56,568 bases of DNA from the NCBI GenBank assembly GCA_947497895.1, contig CANMIL010000018.1:1-56568 (forward strand), in the 5' to 3' direction. The first letter of the stretch is position 1. Each line of letters opens with the position of its first letter. Both the position numbers and the translations under genes were made by a program. This document shows, piece by piece, positions 33,201 to 40,200 of this stretch. This DNA comes from an uncultured Tenacibaculum sp. (GTDB lineage Bacteria; Bacteroidota; Bacteroidia; Flavobacteriales; Flavobacteriaceae). The notes under the pieces are model-generated. The model saw only the letters and a list, made by a program, of their open reading frames with translations, ran no database searches and was not told the DNA's origin.

Positions 33201-34021
33201 GACAATTGATTTTCTAAAACTTCACCTTCTAAATATGTGCGCTGCCACATCGCGTAATCGCTATATTGAAGTGCTAATTCTGAAAGTTTCGGTTTTCTAT
33301 TCAAACTTAGAGAGCTGTACAATTCGATAAACTCTCCTACTAAAATGTTTGATGACCATCCGTCACTAGCAATATGATGAAAAACACATGCTAATACGTA
33401 CTTATTGCTGCCTAAATCGTATAGACAAGCTCTTAACTTGTAATGATTTGATAAATCAAATGGAATATTAATGTAATCATGTAATGTAGTTTTTAGTAAT
33501 TCTTCTTTTGTTATTTTTACTTGATCTAGCGACCAGTTTTCTTCACTTACCACCTCTTGATATCCAACTCCTTCAACAGACATTAAGTTTGTTCGAAGAA
33601 CTTCATGCCGAGCGATAATTGTCTTTAATGATTGTTCAAGAGCCGCTATATCTAAATCGCCCTCTAAACGAATTACAGAGGGTAAATGATAGGTTAAGGT
33701 TCCTTCAAATTGATCTAAGAACCATAAACGATCTTGACTAAATGATAAAGGTATTCTTTCAACAGATTTTCTATCAAATGGTTTTATACTTTCTAATAAT
33801 GTTCTTTTGTTATCTTTCTTGCCATACTTTTCTTGCAATCCATTAGCTTTCTCACCTTGGTATTTTTTTAAATATTCAATAATCAACTCCTTATTGCTCT
33901 TAATTTCTAAAAGCAATTCTTGACTTACTCTTTTATTTGATTTGACACTTAGTGATCCGTCTTTTAATACCAACTTTACACCTTGTCCGTTTAGTCTTTG
34001 AAAAAAACTTAATAAATCCAT
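20912..34021 (-). CDS. NRPS subunit 2 (docking domain plus four modules, complete)
   Basis: This complete 4369-aa NRPS receives the chain from subunit 1. Residues 1 to about 55 (MDLLSFFQRLNGQGVKLVL...) match a TubC-type N-terminal docking domain. Then follow an LCL-type C domain (HHIASDGWS near residue 217), A (loop near 695), T (near 1079), and three SPLQEG-type C-A-T modules with A loops near 1772, 2857 and 3929 and T serines near 2160, 3234 and 4312. Pocket codes predict Val/Ile, X (unassigned), Ala and Val/Ile. There is no release domain; the C-terminus is a lysine-rich tail (KIKEKESSDKVYKKIIKI). The start at 34021 lies 11 bases after the stop of subunit 1, and the docking domain begins right at this methionine, which supports the start. 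No Shine-Dalgarno sequence is seen. The stop overlaps the next start, so the two are probably co-transcribed and translationally coupled. Confidence 0.97.
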   Translation of the reverse strand: MDLLSFFQRLNGQGVKLVLKDGSLSVKSNKRVSQELLLEIKSNKELIIEYLKKYQGEKANGLQEKYGKKDNKRTLLESIKPFDRKSVERIPLSFSQDRLWFLDQFEGTLTYHLPSVIRLEGDLDIAALEQSLKTIIARHEVLRTNLMSVEGVGYQEVVSEENWSLDQVKITKEELLKTTLHDYINIPFDLSNHYKLRACLYDLGSNKYVLACVFHHIASDGWSSNILVGEFIELYSSLSLNRKPKLSELALQYSDYAMWQRTYLEGEVLENQLSYWQEKLKGVSTLELPTDYARPAAQSTRGSYIPFKLNEEISSSLKAICQQEGVTLFMLMLSAFKVLLSRYSGQDDISVGTPVANRTQSELEGMIGFFVNTLALRSDLSENPSFKQLLKQVKQTTLASYDNQLAPFERVVDRVVKTRDISTSPLFQVMFVLQNTPASSDIEIDGVVLSGFELEKTTSKFDLTMHVSEENLDISLGLEYCTDLFNEATINRMLTHYQELLRSVIKDIYRPVKELSIITKEEETKLLQDFNETFLEYPENESIIQVFESQVAKTPSAIAVSFGEETLTYEALDQRSNQLAQYLIEQGVEANAYIGICMDRSSEMIVGILGILKSGGAYVPIDSEYPEERIDYMLDDANIGLVLTNQSTSKIFEAREEISVVSLDSNWSAIAKYLTTPLNIQVTSTYLAYVIYTSGSTGKPKGVQIEHKSVVSLATSCNYVTLNRDTKWLSTGSISFDATTIEYWGTLLNGGELVLTTSETLLNTTSLKELIAAKKVNTLWMTASWFHQVVEEDPKVFQSLQYLLVGGDVVLFPFTNKLSELYPELTIINGYGPTENTTFSTTYSIETTEKAIPIGKPIKNSYAYIVDTDMKLAPIGIVGELLLGGSGVARGYLNNHDLTNEKFIESPFKSGDRLYKTGDLARWLPDGNIEFIGRKDHQVKIRGYRIELGEIENTLLSLQTINQSCVLAKEDANGNKRLVGYVVVNDKFNKESVQAELKESLPDYMVPNLWVQLDSLPLTSNGKLDRKALPEPDNTELSTVEYLAPRNDVEEQLVTIWQGLLKVERIGVQDDFFELGGHSLLVVQLIAQLQKNGFYITVKDIFSNPTIAAIAEKVSLEATTYDVPENGITIDTDCIVPEMLPLLNFEQEDIDTIVSKIPGGTSNIQDIYPLSPLQEGMYFHYLMSEREHGDPYVLSNLMSFNEEEKRTLFIEALQFVVNRHDVLRTCVLSENLPKAVQVVQREALLSVETITIDDTKDVLLELQNLSAPGSQWMDVSEAPLLKLKLVNDEKNGKYYLWINQHHLIFDHVGLEIIISEIEFYLSGKTSSLSEPVLYRDFIGHTLHLQEINSSETYFKEILGGVNEPTYPFGLSDIQGNGSGVKESHLVLSEELSKEIRSTSVKLGVSPAVLFHAAFGVVVGRCSNTEYALFGSLLSGRLQGSLGAADSLGLFINTLPFYANLEGSISEYILEVKKSLGALLSHEQTPLSSVQGWSGISNEVPLFSALLNFRHSVITSDEEVTDMVDLGLNLIETHERTNYPLSIDIDDYGVDFGLKAQVDGGINGGNLLSYIAEAIKGLLKGLKSEKEIKVSEINILSETEESQLLEVFNDTTADYPLDKTFVDLFADQVQKSPEAIAAIFADQKITYKQLDERSNQLAHYLIEKGITSNTMVGICLERSLDMLIGVLGILKSGAAYVPMKPDFPKSRIAHILEDLGDSLVVTNVESKPVFSSMETIDLVLLDDSDLKENYPTTSLEKDYNASDLAYVIYTSGSTGLPKGAMIEHAGLLNHLFIMIDELKMNTNSTVAFTAPFTFDISVWQMLSGLLCGGRIAIYSEEDLLAIDEFQNSLANNKVSHLQLVPSYVSSLLENSEVVPGLSDLAYFLVTGEAATKSLLDKWFSLYPNVPVVNAYGPAEASDDITLHIMNESSTGAVVPIGKPVANMDVYVVDSFDNLCPIGVVGELWTAGIGVGRGYLNREELTKEKFIENPFKPEGGRLYKTGDLGRWLTNGTIEFVGRSDDQVKIRGYRIELGEIENALSVISGVQSSCVLAKKDTKGVNRLVGYVVMDTEFDRSRIQDDLLNSLPEYMVPTLWVELDEMPLTANGKIDRKVLPEPDGSLLSTTEYVAPRNETEAQIATIWQELLGIESIGIYDNFFEIGGHSLLIIQLISQLQKIDFHISVKDIFSNPTIASVSEKLSSGATMYQVPANGITENIDRIVPSMVPLLDFEQEDLDKVVSSVEGGVSNVEDIYPLSPLQEGIYFHHLMSNPEEGDPYVLPHLLSFPSKENRDIFIKGLQFVVDRHDVLRTCVISEGLPKAVQVVLRQAKLSLECLELDSSKDVLSELKRLTTPGNQWVDVSKAPLLKLQSADDIKNDTYYLVLLEHHLTFDHVGVEKIIEEIGVYLTGNTSNLAKPALYRDFIGHTLHQQTTNDSASYFTNLLGSIDTPSYPFDLSNIHTTGASIKESVVILPQELNKEIRNTCMRTGMSPATLFHAAYGLVIGKCSNMDYAIFGTLFSGRLQGSTGAADSLGLFINTLPFYIALEGTITEYVETVKQQLVSLLPYEQTPLSHIQAWSGVSNEVPLFSALLNFRHSAIPVSNEEETDAIDLGIKKIGSQERTNYPFTLNVDDYGVDFGIIAQVEEHIDADRVLNYMQEALEQLVKGLNSEETIEVSNAVILPKEEEQLLLDTFNNTEADYPSDKIILDIFSDQVKQSPKQVAVVYKGKELSYKELDQRSNQVARYLQAEGVKTDDLVGICMTRSLEMIVGILGVLKSGGAYVPIDPNYPKERIEYIIEDTGIELVLSNAVSHKTLEGKKGLTNIALDTDWDQISEYSTRKPSYKSISQDNLAYVIYTSGSTGKPKGVLIEHGNMFNLVNWAIDNFEDSLDLGMLASTSINFDLSIFEIFTSLASGTKIELVDNLLSLVEDSEVSVSLINTVPSVLLGVLESGKLPETVKTINLAGEPLLPSLVDRIYNESSVEAIYDLYGPSEATTYSTFIKREFNGVQTIGRPVANTQIYILSDRDELVPVGVVGELCVGGKGVARGYLNREELTNEKFVPNPFKEGERIYKTGDLALWLADGTLEYVGRKDSQVKVRGYRIELGEIETALASITDIQNSCVLAKEDITGSKRLVGYVVTDGEFNKEKVQAELKESLPEYMVPSLWVELEEMPLTASGKLDRKALPELDGSLISTKEYVAPRTVVEEQIATIWQDILGLEKVGIYDNFFELGGHSLLVVQLISRLQKLDLYIEVKDIFSNPTIEEIAEKLSSDTERYQVPVNGILDDTDYIVPDMVPLLDFSQEDIDTVVSKVSGGVSNIQDIYPLSPLQEGIYFHHLMSDKEQGDPYVLSNLLSFKDAEKRALFIEALQFVVNRHDVLRTCFINKDLPKAVQVVQREVELPIEKLVFENGVNILSELQKLTAPGSQWMDVSNAPLLTLKSADDKENTNYYLIVNQHHLVLDHVGMEKIVSEIVMYLSGKEEQLLTPVLYRNFIGHTLHAQATNNSESYFTGLLADIEEPTYPFHLSNTKVNASQIKESNVLLSDALNTEIREVSTSLGMSPAVLFHAAYGLVVGKCSNSEYALFGSLFSGRLQGALGEADSLGLFINTLPFYTSLEGTVSEYIHKVKQQLNELLPYEQTPLASIQGWSGISNEVAFFSTLLNYRHSNLGSEETDNDGVIDLGLEVIGGDERTNYPFTLNVDDFGESFGLTAQIKEDIDSELVLAYMQEALTSLLNGLRAEGEELVTRLDILTKEEKSQILEVFNATELTYPSDKSVVALFEDQAQKTPEAIAISFGGSTLTYQELDKRSNQLAHYLQKQGIQKGAFVGICMDRSLELIVAILGVLKSGGAYVPIDPNYPQDRIDFMLNDASINWVLSSEANSEVIAGREHISVIALDQQWDELISTYSTNKVNQGILPSDLAYVIYTSGSTGRPKGVQIEHKNIVSLSTSSDYVELNSNTVWLSTGSISFDATTIEYWGTLLNGGELVLTTAETLLQTASLKALIQEKKVTTLWMTASWFHQLVEEDSSLFASLKYLLVGGDVVLFNYTNKIKEIYPELTIINGYGPTENTTFSTTYSIEITDKSLPIGKPLKNRVAYIVDEAMNLVPVGVEGELVVGGAGVARGYLNNNELTKEKFVASPFNKGERLYKTGDLVKWLPDGNIEFVGRKDAQVKIRGYRIELGEIENTLSNLNSISQCCVLAKETANGTKHLVGYVVSEDAFDKEAIQLQLKEHLPDYMIPSIWVKMDEMPLTSNGKLDRKALPEPDRSDLSSKDYVAPRNETEEKLVAIWQELLEVEKIGVHDNFFELGGNSLLVTRLVSLISKEFKIEVMIKDIFSFVSIDELGTYLDYKKIKEKESSDKVYKKIIKI
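22776..29258 (-). repeat. X-Ala-Val block, copy B (with 1-6480)
   Basis: This segment of subunit 2, from the A domain of module 9 to the C domain of module 11, is the partner of the block in subunit 3. The match is diverged rather than identical, so the duplication is older than the Ser and module 5/18 repeats. Confidence 0.65.
24210..27419 (-). other. Module 10: C-A-T, predicted Ala
   Basis: The C domain has LLEHHLTFDHVGVE and GMSPAT, the variant that also follows Orn (module 4) and the second X (module 17). The A domain (loop near 25450) reads FDLSIF, LINTVPS, INLAG, DLYGPSE and TTYST. The code DLFNNALTYK is a known alanine code. It belongs to a family of five near-identical A domains (modules 10, 13, 14, 15 and 17). 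Confidence 0.78.
27420..30664 (-). other. Module 9: C-A-T, specificity X
   Basis: The A domain (loop near 28705, entered through AMIEHAGLLNHLF) reads FDISVW, LQLVPS, FLVTG, NAYGPAE and SDDIT, giving DIWQLTADDK. I know no firm assignment. It shares W239, Q278 and D331 with a glutamine code (DAWQFGLIDK), and its two aspartates could also hold a basic side chain. The C domain carries SIDIDDYG, as before Orn. The carrier reads EIGGHSLLIIQL. Confidence 0.7.
30665..34021 (-). other. Module 8: docking-C(LCL)-A-T, predicted Val/Ile
   Basis: A TubC-type docking domain is followed by an LCL C domain with SFSQDRLWFLDQ and the classical HHIASDGWS. Its A domain (loop near 31935) has the pocket DAIWLGGTFK, as in modules 4, 5 and 11. 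The carrier is GGHSLLVVQLIAQLQK. As an LCL domain it should take an L-configured donor, the Tyr of module 7. Confidence 0.8.
33850..34021 (-). other. TubC-type N-terminal docking domain of subunit 2
   Basis: About 55 residues with the pattern of this family: a first helix (LLSFFQRLNGQG), a hairpin (VKLVLKDGSLSVKS), then helices (SQELLLEIKSNKELIIEYL). The hairpin and what follows are rich in lysine (VKLVLKDGS, VKSNKR). In this family the hairpin binds a short linear motif at the C-terminus of the upstream subunit; here that tail is acidic. Confidence 0.85.
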
Positions 34022-34032
34022 ATGATTAAAAA
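34022..34032 (-). other. 11-base spacer between subunits 1 and 2
   Basis: The spacer reads TTTTTAATCAT on the minus strand, directly before the ATG of subunit 2. It is too short for a promoter or terminator and has no Shine-Dalgarno sequence. The two genes are probably in one operon. Confidence 0.85.
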
Positions 34033-37000
34033 TTATATGTCAATACTCATGCTGTAATCGTCTACAGAATCTTCACTAAAGTTGACTACCTTATAATTGA
34101 TATAAGAAGCCATTTCTTCGATGGTACTGAACTCAAAAATCTCTTGAATAAAAATTTCTATTGATAACTCTTTACGAATCATAGCAACCAATCGCGTTGC
34201 TAATAAACTATGCCCTCCTAGTTCAAAGAAGTTATCGTGTATCCCTATTTTATCTACCTTTAATAGCTCTTGCCAAATCGCTACTAATTGTTCTTCTAGT
34301 TTGTTTCTTGGGGCAACATATTCTCTACTTGATAATTCAGATCCTTCCAGAGTTGGTAACGATTTTCTAGCTATTTTCCCGTTGCTTGTTACAGGCATTT
34401 CGTCTAGTGCAATCCATAATGTAGGTACCATGTACTCTGGTAAAACCTCTTTTAATTCTTGTTGAATAGTTTCTTTATTGAAAGTTTCTGTTGGAACCAC
34501 ATATCCAACCAATCGTTTATTTCCGTTTGAATCGGCAGTTGCTAATACACAACCTTGATTTACAGAAGAAAGTGATGCTAAAGCATTTTCAATCTCACCC
34601 AATTCAATTCTGTACCCTCTGATTTTAACCTGATCATCTTTTCTTCCTAAAAATTCGATATTTCCATCAGGTAACCAGCGAGCAAGATCTCCTGTTTTAT
34701 AGATTCTTTCTCCTTGCTTAAACGGATTATTAATAAACTTCTCTGCTGTAAGTTCCTCTCTATTCAAGTATCCTCGAGCAACTCCTCTACCTCCAACACA
34801 TAACTCTCCTACAACTCCTGTAGGTAATAATTCGTTGGCTTCGTTTAGGATATAAATGTGAGTGTTATCAATTGGTTTTCCTATTGGAACAAGATCACCT
34901 ATATTTCCTTTAAAAGTGGTTGCACAAATACTGGTTTCCGTAGGACCATAAGCATTTATGTAATTGTAGCTCTCAGCAAAAGTCTTCGCTAATGTTAACG
35001 GAATTGCTTCTCCAGCTGTTACCAAGGTGGTGAATCCTTGTAAGTCTTCAACATCCAATAGTTGTAAAAATGCTGGCGGTAATGTGGCTATAGTAATCGC
35101 ATTTCTCTTTATATATTCTTTGAAGAACTGCACATCTGATTTTTTCTCTTCTTCAATAGTATATAAGCTTGCTCCTTTTAAAAGCACTGTGAAAATCTCT
35201 GAAATTGAAGCATCAAATGATTGACTTGCAAATTGTAGACAATGAGATTCTGGAATAATAGAGAAGATTTCTATTTGAGATAAAATGGTATTGATAATAC
35301 TTCTATGCTCTATTAATACTCCTTTTGGTTTTCCTGTACTTCCAGAAGTATAAATAATGTAGGCCAAGTTATTTGCTCTTACAATAACATCTGTTGCCTC
35401 TTTTACATACTCATTTTTATGCTCTTTAAATTCATTTAAGAATTCATCATCAATACTAAAAATGCTACCGCTATCATTAAGAATGTATGATTTTCTTTCT
35501 TCTGGATATGATGGGTCAATTGGAACATAAGTTCCTCCTACTTTCATGATTGCCAACATTGATACGATTAACCAATTGCTCCTCTCCAGAATAACTGTAA
35601 TGGAGTTTTCAATATGTATCGAATAATTCGCTACTAAATACTGAGCTAATTGATTTGACAATTCATCCAACTCCTTATAGGTTAGTTGCTCTTCTTTATA
35701 AACCGTTGCTATCGCATTTGGTATTTTTTCAACTTGAACATTGAATAACTCGATTAATGTTTTATCCTCTGGATAAGCAATTGTTGTATCGTTGAAATCG
35801 CTAACTAATTCATGTTCTTCAGTTGTAGTTAACATGGTTATACTTTCAACAGAGTTTTCAGTATTTATTCCATCTAAAAGTTGGTTTAATACCATTTCCA
35901 TGTAAGAAATAATTCTTTCTGGAAGAACACTAGCATCCATTTGAGCAGTCATTCCGAAATCAACTCCGAAATCATCAACACTCAAAGCAAATGGGTAGTT
36001 TGTTCTCTCGTGCCCACCAACATGTGTTATACCTAAATCATGTCCTTCTGAACTATCTTCTATAGCACTTGAAGTATCAGAGTGACGATAATTTAATATC
36101 GCACTGAATAATGGAACTTCATTGGAAATATCACTCCAATTTTGAATACTCGATAATGGTGTTTGTTCATAAGGCAACAAGGCATTCAATCCTTCTTTAA
36201 CTCTTTGGATATATTCAGTAATACTGCCACCTAGTTTTGTTAAAAATGGTAATGTATTTATGAAAAGTCCTAAAGATTCTGCAGCTCCAACCGCTCCCTG
36301 TAAACGACCTGAGAATAATGAACCGAAAATTGCATAATCCTTATTACTACATCTTCCTACAACAATTCCGTAAGCAGCATGAAATAATACAGCAGGGCTT
36401 ATACCTAATTCAATACTTGCACTTCGAATCCTTTTACTCATTTCCGTTGGTAACACGATTTCAAATTCACTGATATCACTTCCATTTCCAAGAATATTCG
36501 TTAACTCGAACGGATACGTAGGGTCTTCAATATCTTCTAATAATCCCTTGAAATACTCTTCGTCATTATTCGTTGCCTGCACGTGCAAAGTATGTGCGAT
36601 AAAATCACGATATAGTACTGGGGTTGAAAGACTTTCTTTGTTTCCTAGTAAATATTGCTCTATCTCAACAATTACCTTTTCTAAACCAACATGATCTAAT
36701 ACCAAATGATGTTGATTAACTACCAAATAATAGGTTCCATCAACTTCATCATCAATTGACTTTAATTTTAATAATGGAGCTTGTGAAATGTCCATCCATT
36801 GATTTCCAGGAGTCGTAAGTTGTTTTAACTCTGATTCCATATTCTGAGAATCATCAATAGTAATTTCTTCTACTTCCAATTCAGCATATCTCTTTACTAC
36901 TTGAACCGTTCTTGGTAAATCCTCGCTGATAAAACAAGTACGCAATACATCATGACGATTTATTACAAACTGAAGTGCTTCTATGAAAGAATTACGTTGT

Positions 37001-37259
37001 GCTTTACTTGCAAATGAAAGTAGATTCGATAAAATATATGGATCTCCTTGCTCTTCATTACTCATTAAATAGTGGAAATAAATTCCTTCTTGTAATGGTG
37101 ATAAAGGATAGATATCTTGAATATTAGTAACTCCTCCTGAAACTTTAGAAACTACCATATCGATATCTTCTTGATCAAAATCCAATAAAGGAACCATAGC
37201 TGGAACGATATAATCTGTATCCTCGGTAATTCCATTCGCTGGAACTTGGTAAACAGAAA
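34033..37259 (-). other. Module 7: C-A-T and subunit C-terminus, predicted Tyr
   Basis: The A domain (loop near 35335) reads FDASIS, ATLPPA, LVTAG, NAYGPTE and SICAT. The code DASTVAAICK is close to a tyrosine code (DASTVAAVCK) and less close to Phe (DAWTIAAICK), so Tyr or another aromatic residue is likely. The A10 core is NGKIARK instead of NGKLDRK. The carrier reads GGHSLLATRLVAMI, unlike the VVQLISRLQ type of internal carriers, which fits transfer to a different (LCL) C domain on another subunit. An acidic tail follows. Confidence 0.75.
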
Positions 37260-40200
37260 TTTCTGAAGATCCTTTTTCTGCTATTTCAGCAATTGTTGGA
37301 TTTGAGAAGATATCTTTTACAGCAATATTGAAATCTATCTTTTGTAAACGAGAAATTAACTGAACCACTAATAAACTATGACCTCCTAATTCAAAGAAAT
37401 TGTCATAAACTCCAACTTTTTCTAAGCCTAGAATATCTTGCCATATACTTACCATTTGAGCTTCTAACTCATTTCTTGGTGCTACGTATTTAGTTGTTGA
37501 CAGTAATGATCCATCTGGTTCTGGTAAAGCTTTTCTATCTAGTTTACCATTCACTGTTAATGGCATTGTTTCTAACTCAACCCATAATCCAGGAACCATG
37601 TATTCTGGAAGAACCTCTTTTAATTCGTTTTGAATATTTCCTTTATCGAATTCTCCATTTGAAACTACATAAGCAACCAAACGTTTGCTTCCTATACTAT
37701 CGTCTTTAGCTAATACACAACATTGACTTATAGCTTCTAATAATGATAAAGCATTCTCAATCTCTCCTAATTCAATTCTATACCCGCGAATCTTAACTTG
37801 ATTATCTTTTCTTCCGATGTATTCAATTGTTCCATCAGCTAACCATCGAGCTAAATCTCCTGTTTTATAGATTCTATCTCCTTCCTTAAATGGATTCTGA
37901 ATAAACTTCTCATTGGTTAGTTCTTCTTTATTTAAATATCCTCTAGCTACCTGAACTCCTCCAATACATAATTCTCCTGCAACTCCGATTGGAGCTAAAT
38001 TCATCGAATCGTCCAATACATATAAACTTGTATTGGCTACTGGGCGTCCGATTAATACAGTATCGATTTGTTTGTCTAATGGAACTGGCCAATAACTTAC
38101 ATCAATCGCTGCTTCGGTTGGTCCATATAAATTGTGTAACTCCTTTCCTGTAAACTTCTCATTAAATAAAGCTACATGATCCACTTGTAAGGCTTCTCCA
38201 CTACAAATTACACGACGTAAAGAAGAACAATCTCCTGTTTCTATTTCTTCCAAGAACACTCTCAACATCGATGGTACAAAGTGCATCGTTGTTACTTTGT
38301 GTTCTTCTATAACTTCTTTTAAATAACGAGCATCTTTATGTCCTTCTGGCTTAGCAAATACTAATTTCGAACCGCAAATTGCTCCCCATAATAATTCCCA
38401 TACCGATACGTCAAAACTGAAAGTTGTTTTTTGTAGAATAGTATCCTCTGAGGTTAATTGGTACTCTGATTGCGTCCATAATAAACGGTTCACAATACCA
38501 TTGTGCTGGTTCATTACTCCTTTTGGCTTTCCTGTACTTCCTGAAGTATAGATTACATAGGCCAAGTTCTCTGGAGATACTACTGAAGTTAAAGCTTCTT
38601 TAGAATAATTCGATATCGTTTCCCACTCGCTATCTAGAGCTATAGAGATTACTCCTTCTCTTTCTCCTAGTACTTCTGAAGTAACTTTTGCACTGGTCAA
38701 TACCAATTTGATATCAGCATCGGTTAGCATATATTCAATACGATCTTCTGGATACTCTGGATCGATTGGCACATACGCTCCTCCTGATTTCAAGATCCCT
38801 AAAATGCTTACTAACATCTCAGTACTTCTTTCAATACAAATACCTACTAAAGTATCTGGCTCAACTCCTTGCTCTCTTAAGTAATGTCCTAGTTGATTTG
38901 AACGCTCATCTAACTCTGCAAAGGTCAATGTTTCATTTTCATAAACAACTGCAATCGCCTGTGGTGTTTTAGCTACTTGCTCTGCAAATAAGTCAACTAA
39001 TGTTTTATCTAATGGATAGTCTGCATGAGTATCGTTGAAAGTATCAAGAACTTGAACTTTTTCTTCTTGAGCTAAAATTGATAAACTTTCAACAGGCACT
39101 GCTTCTTCTAACTCTAATCCCTTCACAAGTTGTGATAAAGCTTCTTCCATAAAAGCAAGTACACGCTTAGTATCAATACTACCATCAATCTGGGCTGTTA
39201 ATTTGAAGTCCTTTCCATAGTCATCAACATTTAATGAGAATGGATAATTAGTACGCTCATGATCACTGATAATTTCTATACCTAAGCTAATAGCATTTTC
39301 ATCAATTTCTTCAGTCTCTGTTCCTGCAGAAGAATGACGGTAATTTAGTAAGGCACTAAAGAAAGGTACTTCGTTTGAAATCTCACTCCAATTCTGAATG
39401 TTTGAAAGTGGCGTTTGCTCATATGGTAATGATGCTCCTAATCGCTCTTTAACTTGAGCGATATAATCAGTTATACTTCCTTTTAATTGTACTAGGAAAG
39501 CTAAGGTGTTAATGAACAATCCTAATGAATCCGCTGCTCCTGATGCTCCTTGTAAACGTCCTGAGAATAAGGTTCCAAATAGTGCATACTCTGTATTACT
39601 ACATTTTCCTACTACAAGTCCGTATGCTGCATGGAATAGTACCGCTGGACTCATTCCTAAACGGGTACTTACCTTTCGTATTGACTCACTTAACTGCTCT
39701 GGTAAAACAGCTTGTAATTCTTTAATATCACTTCCTGTTCCTTGGATATCTGATAGTCCAAATGGATAAGTAGGTGTATCAATTCCTTCTAATAAATTAG
39801 TGAAGTAAGCTTCACTATCATTCGTCGCTTGTGCATGAAGCGTATGTCCAATAAAGTCTCTATATAAAACTGGTGTTGAAAGGTTCTCTGTTTTACCCGA
39901 AAGATATGTATCAATCTCGTTAATAATCATTTCCAAACCAACGTGATCTAATACTAGGTGATGCTGGTTGATGATTAAATAATAACTATCTGTTGCTTCA
40001 TCATCTGCCGATTTTAATTCTAGTAGTGGTGCCTTAGAAACATCCATACGTTGATTTCCTGGCTCAGCTAATAATTCTAATTCTGGTAAAGATGCTTCTA
40101 ACTCCTCTACTTCTAATATTGCTTCTTTAAGAACTATTTGAACTGCTTGCGGTAAACCTTCACTGACAACACAAGTACGTAATACATCATGACGATTCAC

